Assembly: GCA_039028795.1 (NCBI GenBank)
Contig: JBCCHJ010000016.1
Coordinates: 1 to 64,000, forward strand
Reading direction: 5' to 3'
DNA length: 64,000 nucleotides
DNA from: Thermohalobaculum sp039028795
GTDB lineage: Bacteria; Pseudomonadota; Alphaproteobacteria; Rhodobacterales; Rhodobacteraceae
Below the pieces are notes generated by a model, which searched no databases, was not told the origin of the DNA, and saw only the letters and a list, made by a program, of their open reading frames with translations. Below, piece by piece: positions 59,036 through 64,000 of the stretch. Numbering within the stretch: the stretch's first letter is position 1; each line of letters opens with the position of its first letter. The position numbers and the translations under genes were made by a program.

Positions 59036-59299
59036 TTAAGACGAACCATTCGTACCATCCGGTTCGTCAGGTTCCAGCCAGAAGATGTCGTCAACGGATT
59101 GCTCCAGCAATCGGGCCAGTTTCAAAGCCAGAACTACGGACGGGACGAACACGCCGCGTTCGACCGTGTTGACCGTCTTGCGGGAAACCGAAGCGAGTTC
59201 TGCCAATTCCGCCTGGGTCAGACCCCGCGCGGTCCGCACCTCTCGCAGCCGGTTTCCAAGCGCACCGCCTGATCTGGCCGTCAGTCGCCCGATCGCCAT
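59036..59299 (-). CDS. XRE-family HTH regulator
   Basis: 87 residues from ATG 59299. The helix-turn-helix is LREVRTARGLTQAELAELASVSRKTVNTVERG at about 18-49, followed by VPSVVLALKLARLLEQSVDDIFWLEP, a small Cro/C1-type regulator like YozG. Its start overlaps the end of the membrane protein gene upstream by 19 bases, so the two are coupled. Palindromes over the promoter of that gene (59951-59986) are probable targets, implying autoregulation. A longer ORF reaching 59860 in this frame is rejected as it is the shadow of the membrane gene. Confidence 0.9.
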   Translation of the reverse strand: MAIGRLTARSGGALGNRLREVRTARGLTQAELAELASVSRKTVNTVERGVFVPSVVLALKLARLLEQSVDDIFWLEPDEPDGTNGSS

Positions 59300-59907
59300 T
59301 CCAGCCAAACCAAAGAAACACTGTAGGTCAGAGGCACTGCAATCATGATCAAAAGCGCGACGTAGAGCCCCGAAAGGGCGAACACCTTCAGTGCGAGCAA
59401 TCCAACCAAACCGGCTGCAAAGGCACCGACGACCACACAAGCCCAATATCCGGCACGATGCGTGTTTACTGCCCAAAGCTCGTCCTTGAATGTGGATGGC
59501 CCTGCCTTTGATGGCAGCATCGTCGCGGGATATCCCAAGACACCCCCCACAAAACCGCTGACTAAAACGCCCAATACCGCCAACCAACTTACAGAGTACG
59601 GAATGCCTGGCAGCAGAGCGACGATCAGGCAGAAAGCCATCACCGCGAAGGCAAGCCAGGACATAAGCGTGCTGTACCGCCATAAGATGCGGGGATCTTC
59701 GGCTTTCCTTGCGAGCCGGGGATGCCAAACAAGCACACCAGCGCTGAACATTGCTGCTCCGAAGATACCACCAAAGGCCGCCGCTCCCCAACCCGCGGGA
59801 ACAAATTGGTACCAGGCCCAGGCCGACAGCGCCAAAGCAATCGAGACACCGATAGTACACTGATGTCGACGCCGTTGCTGGGGAGTCAATTGATACAATC
59901 TCTCCAT
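59281..59907 (-). CDS. Hypothetical membrane protein paired with XRE regulator
   Basis: 208 residues with about six hydrophobic segments (from residue 19 to the end) and a basic N-terminus. Such small membrane proteins frequently accompany YozG-like XRE regulators, perhaps as sensors or modulators; the function is unknown. AAGGGAG precedes the ATG, and a good sigma-70-like promoter lies 25-53 bases upstream. Confidence 0.8.
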   Translation of the reverse strand: MERLYQLTPQQRRRHQCTIGVSIALALSAWAWYQFVPAGWGAAAFGGIFGAAMFSAGVLVWHPRLARKAEDPRILWRYSTLMSWLAFAVMAFCLIVALLPGIPYSVSWLAVLGVLVSGFVGGVLGYPATMLPSKAGPSTFKDELWAVNTHRAGYWACVVVGAFAAGLVGLLALKVFALSGLYVALLIMIAVPLTYSVSLVWLEWRSGD

Positions 59908-59931
59908 TTCAAACTCCCTTAATGGCCAAGC

Positions 59932-59960
59932 AGCATAGCGATTCCGCCATGTAACCTCAA
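59932..59960 (-). promoter_or_regulatory. Sigma-70-like promoter of the membrane protein/XRE operon
   Basis: On the minus strand a -35 TTGAGG (59955-59960) and a -10 TATGCT (59932-59937) are separated by exactly 17 bases. The ATG follows about 25 bases downstream with an AAGGGAG ribosome site. Confidence 0.65.
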
Positions 59961-59986
59961 GGTATCTTTTGTAACTCCAAGGTTAC
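59951..59986. promoter_or_regulatory. Two tandem 16-bp operator-like palindromes
   Basis: GTAACCTCAAGGTATC (59951-59966) and GTAACTCCAAGGTTAC (59971-59986) share the form GTAAC-N6-GTTAC, 20 bases apart, about two helical turns. The first covers the -35 element of the promoter. They are the probable binding sites of the XRE regulator encoded at 59036-59299. Confidence 0.7.
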
Positions 59987-60017
59987 GTACAGGCGTACCT
60001 TTCCAAGTACAGCGCTG

Positions 60018-60734
60018 CTAAGCGAAAGGTTCCATCACCGCAGCGTCGAAGCTGGGACGCGCACGCATGCGGGCCCACCAAGCATCGGCGCGGGGACGCC
60101 GCCCAGCCTGATCCGGAGCGATTTCCAACAGCCGAACAACATAGGGTGCCGCCGCGATATCAGCCAAGCTGTGATGGTCGCCGACCAGCCAGTCACGGCT
60201 TTGCAGCCGAACTTCGATCCGATCCATCATATTCGTCAGAACCGCCAGCGCAGCATCCAATTCAGCCTTTGAAAAGGGCTCTCGGGCCATGCGCCGCCAT
60301 GTGGCCCGGCGTTCTTCGGTTGGGATGACCGACAGGCGATCTTCCAGTTCTGCATCCGACCATTCCCGCGCGAACGGATGGAACAGCTGCATCCAATTGT
60401 GCTTTTGCACGGCGGGCAGGCAATGATCATCGATATACTTAGCCCAAAGGCGTAAATCATGACGTTCATGCGGCTTTACCGGCATTAGCGGCGGGTCTGG
60501 AAACGTCTCATCCAACCATTCGTTGATGAAATTGCTCTCGACCAAAGGCTGCCCGTCCACCAGCAAAGCCGGGACAATACCGGATGGGTTCAGCGCCTTG
60601 TACCAGTCCTGATGATGCTCGAACTGGGCGAGATCCACCGGGCAGCTTTCATAGGTGACAGCTTTTTTGGCCAGGGCCAGCCGCACCTTACGTGAGGCAG
60701 ATGAGACCCAGGAATGATAGAGCTTCAGTTCCAT
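60018..60734 (-). CDS. Glutathione S-transferase
   Basis: 238 residues. The thioredoxin-like N-terminal domain (LYHSWVSSASRKVRLALAKKAVTYE, with NPSGIVPALLVDGQPLVESNFINEWLDE) holds the glutathione-binding cis-Pro and Glu-Ser pair. The C-terminal helical domain ends with LVGDHHSLADIAAAPYV, the N-capping box. The Ser in the active-site loop (SWVSSASRK) fits a beta/zeta-like class. The acceptor substrate is unknown. The gene start abuts the stop of the frameshifted peptide gene upstream. Confidence 0.92.
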   Translation of the reverse strand: MELKLYHSWVSSASRKVRLALAKKAVTYESCPVDLAQFEHHQDWYKALNPSGIVPALLVDGQPLVESNFINEWLDETFPDPPLMPVKPHERHDLRLWAKYIDDHCLPAVQKHNWMQLFHPFAREWSDAELEDRLSVIPTEERRATWRRMAREPFSKAELDAALAVLTNMMDRIEVRLQSRDWLVGDHHSLADIAAAPYVVRLLEIAPDQAGRRPRADAWWARMRARPSFDAAVMEPFA

Positions 60735-60871
60735 CTAGGACTGGGCGATGGGCACGCACATTTCTGCTTCGTCGGAATAGTGTTCGCCTTCATGGCATTC
60801 TTCCCAACATGCTGAAGCGGGTGCTGCCAACAAAGCCGAGCTGGCCAGTAGTACGTGAAGACTCTTCCCAT
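60735..60871 (-). pseudogene. Frameshifted small secreted Cys-containing peptide
   Basis: AAAGGAG with the ATG at 60871 is an excellent translation start, but its frame encodes no sensible signal peptide. The neighbouring frame encodes KSLHVLLASSALLAAPASA, a clear signal peptide, then CWEECHEGEHYSDEAEMC and a stop at 60735. Adding one G to the GGG after ATG joins the two. The result would match the layout of the peptide at 53781-53930. This is a one-base deletion in a G run, a sequencing error, or a phase-variable site. Confidence 0.6.
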
Positions 60872-60941
60872 GCTCACTCCTTTCGCGCGTGCGCCATCGG
60901 GGCACCACCTTAAAAAGCCATGTCCGGCGAAAATCATTTTC

Positions 60942-62270
60942 TCATCCGCCTGCCTTCGTGGCCTGCTCTACCCAGCGCGCAGTGCGCAACAGCGGGCCAT
61001 CTGCGCCACGCGGACCGGTAAGCTGAACGCCCATCGGCAACCCGTCAATTTCCAATAGCGGCAGGTTCACGCACGGCGTCCCTGCATATGTCCAGAAAGC
61101 ATTGAAAACCGGGTCGCCTGTCCAGTCCAACCCTTTCGGAGCAGGCCCAGTTGACGACAGGCAAAGAACCGCATCATAGGTTGCGTAGATCTCGTCCAAA
61201 CCGGCTGCCAATACATCACGTTGAACGATGGCCTCGCGATAGGCAGCCTCGTTCATGGTCCGTCCTCTCGCGACCGACTCGCGCAGACTTTCGCTCATCA
61301 AATCGCCATGCTGATCCGCCAGTGGGCCATAGTGCTTGGCGTGGCCATATTGCTGCAGGATGTTCTGATTGCTCCACGCCTCGGTCATCCAATCCGGCAT
61401 GTCGACTTCAGTGCAATCCGCACCAAGACCATGCGCGAAATCCTGCAAGGCGGATTGCGCGGCCGTGTCTGCCTGATCCCATTTCGCTCCACGCATAAAG
61501 GCAATTTTCGGACGATTGGGCGGATCGGACATCGCAATCTTTCGCAATGGCGCGCGTGATCGGGCAATTGCCTGCGGATCGGCATGGTCTCGCATCATCA
61601 TCTGCTCGGTTATCAGCGCGACATCTTCGATCGACCGTCCATAGGTTCCGACCGTGTCTAGCCAATCCGCCTGCACGATCACGCCCGACCGCGCAACCAG
61701 ACCGAAGGTCGGCTTTAGCGCGTGAATGCCACAAAAGCTGGCGGGCCGGATCACGGAACCGCCGGTCTGCGTTCCCAAGGCCAAGGGCACCTGCCCGTCC
61801 CGTACGGCAGCCGCAGAACCAGAAGAAGAGCCCCCGGGTGTGTGGTCAGGATTTACCGGGTTCTTGGTCTTTCCCGGCGTCCGCACGGCCAGTTCTGTCG
61901 TCACGGTCTTACCCAGAATTATGGCCCCCGCATCGCGGAGCTGACTGACGCACATGGCATCTTGATTCGTCCGGCGGCCCTCGTGGCCGCGATAGCCATT
62001 CTGCGTCGGAAAATCCCGGGTTTCGATGATATCCTTGATCCCGACCGGTACACCATGCAACGGCCCGACACCGTGTCCCCGCGCCAAAACCTTATCGGCC
62101 GACCGGGCCTGGTCCAGCGCCGCTTCGGGCTCTAACCAGATCCATGAACCGACATCTTCATCCCGCGATGCAATGCGATCGAGGCAGGACTGAACCAGCT
62201 CCTCAGACGTGATTTCACCGATTGCAATCTTTTCTGCGGCCTCTGCCGCCCCAAGTTGCCAGAGATCCAT
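60942..62270 (-). CDS. Amidase signature family enzyme
   Basis: 442 residues from ATG 62270, after GGGGAGG. The Ser-cisSer-Lys triad is present: Lys in VPVGIKDIIETRDFPT, and the serines in TPGGSSSGSAAAV and GTQTGGSVIRPA. Amidase-signature enzymes hydrolyse amides or act in transamidation; GatA is less likely as no gatB or gatC is nearby and the C-terminal domain is short. It lies upstream of the secreted peptide and GST genes on the same strand. Confidence 0.92.
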   Translation of the reverse strand: MDLWQLGAAEAAEKIAIGEITSEELVQSCLDRIASRDEDVGSWIWLEPEAALDQARSADKVLARGHGVGPLHGVPVGIKDIIETRDFPTQNGYRGHEGRRTNQDAMCVSQLRDAGAIILGKTVTTELAVRTPGKTKNPVNPDHTPGGSSSGSAAAVRDGQVPLALGTQTGGSVIRPASFCGIHALKPTFGLVARSGVIVQADWLDTVGTYGRSIEDVALITEQMMMRDHADPQAIARSRAPLRKIAMSDPPNRPKIAFMRGAKWDQADTAAQSALQDFAHGLGADCTEVDMPDWMTEAWSNQNILQQYGHAKHYGPLADQHGDLMSESLRESVARGRTMNEAAYREAIVQRDVLAAGLDEIYATYDAVLCLSSTGPAPKGLDWTGDPVFNAFWTYAGTPCVNLPLLEIDGLPMGVQLTGPRGADGPLLRTARWVEQATKAGG

Positions 62271-62376
62271 GAGTGCCTCCCCTCGCACATCAGTTTAGGG
62301 GGTACCCTAGATCAAACTGTGCCTGAGGGAAGTCAGAGAGCCATCAAATTACGTTCTGGATCAGACAGCGAAGGGC

Positions 62377-63720
62377 CTAGCGCGCCGCGGCCCCGACCGC
62401 GGCGCAAATGTCATCGATTACGCCCTCCAGGACCACTGGGTTTTCCGCCTCGCCCATCACGCGGATCATCGGCTCGGTACCCGAGGCCCGGATGACCAGT
62501 CGACCGGTCGCGCCCAAGCGTTCTTCGCCAGCTGTGATGGCGGCGCGGACCGAGGTGTCTTCCAAAGGTTTCGATGCCTGATCGAACCTTACATTCTTCA
62601 AAACCTGCGGCAACGGATCGAACATCTGGCACAAGGACGAGGCTGGTGTTTCCTCTTCGACCAAAGCCGACAGCACCTGCAACCCGGCCAAAAGGCCGTC
62701 CCCAGTGGTGACGTGATCCGTCATCACGATATGGCCGGACTGTTCGCCGCCAAGGTTGTAGCCGCTTGCGCGCATCGCCTCTACGACGTAGCGATCGCCA
62801 ACCTTGGTGCGCAGCATGTGGATGTCTTCTTCGGCCAGGAAGCGTTCCAGGCCGAGATTGGACATCACAGTGGTGACCAGGGTGTCGTGCGCCAGCTTAC
62901 CGGTCTTGGCCCAGCGTGAGGCGATCAGGGCCATGATCTGGTCGCCGTCGATGACCTGACCTTTTTCATCAATGATGTGAACACGGTCAGCATCCCCATC
63001 CAAGGCAATGCCCAAATCAGCGCTTTGTTCGACCACAGTCTTTTGGCACAATTCCGGATGGGTCGAGCCACAGTCCAGGTTGATATTCTCACCGTTCGGG
63101 CTGACGCCGATCGGGATGACTTCGGCACCCAATTCCCACAAAACTTCGGGCGCAGTTCTGTAAGCCGCGCCATTCGCACAATCGATGACAATCTTCAGGT
63201 CGTTCAGTCCGCGCCTGCGCGGAAAACTGGCCTTGGCGAACTCAATGTAGCGCCCGCGGCCATCCTCCATACGTTGGGCACTGCCGATCTTTGAGGGTTC
63301 CGCCAAGTCCGGGTCCATCTCGATACTTGCTTCAATCTCGGCCTCATCCTGATCCGAAAGCTTGAATCCATCAGGCCCGAACAGCTTGATCCCATTGTCT
63401 TCGAATGGATTGTGGCTGGCTGAAATCATCACGCCGACATCGGCCCGCAGCGAGCGTGTCAACATGCCGACGGCCGGCGTCGGCACTGGGCCCAGGAACA
63501 GCACGTCCATGCCAACGGACAAAAACCCCGAGGCCAGCGCGTTTTCCAACATGTAACCGGATCTTCGCGTATCTTTACCGATGACAACGGAATGGCGGTG
63601 ATCGCCATTGGTGAACCGCCGGCCTGCCGCCGCGCCGAGTTTCATCGCGACTTCGGCGGTCATCGGATAGGTATTCGCGCGTCCTCTGACGCCGTCCGTT
63701 CCAAATAGTTTTCTTGTCAT
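62377..63720 (-). CDS. glmM: Phosphoglucosamine mutase
   Basis: 447 residues from ATG 63720. The motif GTDGVRG at the N-terminus, the phosphoserine loop MISASHNPFEDNGIK, the metal loop DGDADR (in ALDGDADRVH), the sugar-binding GGEQSGH and the phosphate-binding RASGTEPMIRVM are complete. It converts glucosamine-6-phosphate to glucosamine-1-phosphate for UDP-GlcNAc. The ATG overlaps the folP stop (ATGA), the normal folP-glmM coupling of alphaproteobacteria. Confidence 0.97.
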   Translation of the reverse strand: MTRKLFGTDGVRGRANTYPMTAEVAMKLGAAAGRRFTNGDHRHSVVIGKDTRRSGYMLENALASGFLSVGMDVLFLGPVPTPAVGMLTRSLRADVGVMISASHNPFEDNGIKLFGPDGFKLSDQDEAEIEASIEMDPDLAEPSKIGSAQRMEDGRGRYIEFAKASFPRRRGLNDLKIVIDCANGAAYRTAPEVLWELGAEVIPIGVSPNGENINLDCGSTHPELCQKTVVEQSADLGIALDGDADRVHIIDEKGQVIDGDQIMALIASRWAKTGKLAHDTLVTTVMSNLGLERFLAEEDIHMLRTKVGDRYVVEAMRASGYNLGGEQSGHIVMTDHVTTGDGLLAGLQVLSALVEEETPASSLCQMFDPLPQVLKNVRFDQASKPLEDTSVRAAITAGEERLGATGRLVIRASGTEPMIRVMGEAENPVVLEGVIDDICAAVGAAAR

Positions 63721-64000
63721 GCGTCCTCCCCGGAAACGCCTTTCCAAACACTGACCGCTTGAACGGTCTGCTCGACATCGTGCACACGAAGGATTTGAAC
63801 ACCCTGATCAAGTCCGGCCAGACCAGCAGCGATTGACCCCCACGATCGCTTCGCGGCCTGCTTTTCCCCAGACAATGTCCCGATGAACCCTTTTCGTGAC
63901 ACGCCCAACATCACTGCGCATCCCAAACTTTGAAAGAGCGATAAATGTCGCAAAACCTCCAGATTGTGCTGCAGCGTCTTTCCAAAACCTATGCCCGGGT
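63717..64000 (-). CDS. folP: Dihydropteroate synthase, 5' end outside the window
   Basis: The C-terminal 93 residues are visible. PGIGFGKTLQHNLEVLRHL at the window edge is the pterin-binding segment (normally DPGIGFGK), followed by MLGVSRKGFIGTLSG with the phosphate-binding Ser-Arg-Lys and ILRVHDVEQTVQAVSVW, the last strand and helix of the TIM barrel. The enzyme joins p-aminobenzoate to pterin in folate synthesis. The gene runs beyond base 64000. Confidence 0.95.
   Translation of the reverse strand, partial: PGIGFGKTLQHNLEVLRHLSLFQSLGCAVMLGVSRKGFIGTLSGEKQAAKRSWGSIAAGLAGLDQGVQILRVHDVEQTVQAVSVWKGVSGEDA

Noticed and set aside
59300..59860. N-terminal extension of the XRE frame to 274 codons
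   Set aside because: It is the shadow of the membrane protein gene on the same strand; the HTH protein starts at 59299.

Overview
The window looks like a chromosomal segment of an alphaproteobacterium of the Rhodobacterales/Roseobacter type. The evidence is the folP-glmM gene pair, NnrS/NnrU, many acyl-CoA, CoA-transferase and EamA genes, frequent GTG and TTG starts, and GC-rich DNA interrupted by AT-rich patches. No rRNA, tRNA, CRISPR array or recognisable insertion sequence was seen.

Positions 1-20178 form an accessory island built around a 2,937-residue RTX exoprotein. An operon-like series runs in the + direction: a QueC-like enzyme (5696), a small unknown protein, a PIN-like domain joined to the N-terminal half of a Hint (hedgehog/intein) domain (6999), an HlyD adaptor, a second QueC-like protein with an altered PP-loop, an HlyC-type lysine acyltransferase, and the RTX protein. 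Divergent from it is a coupled pair encoding a nicotianamine-synthase-like enzyme and a class I methyltransferase. Further left, in AT-rich DNA, are two more proteins that end in a near-identical Hint N-half. These three Hint proteins have the first blocks of a Hint domain (Cys1 and TxxH) but not the last ones. The RTX protein starts with the last blocks only and ends them at a canonical His-Asn/Thr junction. This suggests a split Hint system in which different N-terminal modules could be joined to, or released onto, one secreted RTX carrier. The QueC-like, NAS-like and methyltransferase genes suggest an additional chemical modification. No ABC ATPase (HlyB) or TolC partner lies in the window.

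Positions 20505-27755 hold a minus-strand run of lipid/CoA genes (ketopantoate-reductase-like, HAD phosphatase, enoyl-CoA hydratase-like, two acyl-CoA dehydrogenases) with a Thg1-like tRNA 3'-5' polymerase inserted, then an MFS transporter. At 27600-28986 a module made of the MFS 3' end plus a small exported protein has been duplicated and has decayed.

Positions 28958-53761 are catabolic and accessory metabolism: TauD dioxygenase, CaiB/BaiF CoA-transferase, hydratases, an orphan molybdenum hydroxylase large subunit, a diguanylate cyclase, NIPSNAP and dodecin, two EamA transporters, two dehydrogenases of the isopropylmalate/tartrate family, MmgE/PrpD, a divergent LeuCD pair, a second ketopantoate-reductase-like protein, a 2-hydroxyacid dehydrogenase, and a tight operon of hydratase, CitE-like lyase, HAD phosphatase and amidohydrolase. 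Together they look like catabolism of organic acids through CoA esters; the actual substrates are not readable.

Positions 53781-64000 hold a small Cys-containing secreted peptide, nnrSU behind a perfect FNR/NnrR-type box, a Tat-exported solute-binding protein with a clear terminator, a DsbA-like isomerase, a membrane protein/XRE regulator pair with two operator-like palindromes over its promoter, a GST, a frameshifted second secreted peptide, an amidase, glmM, and the 3' end of folP cut by the window edge.
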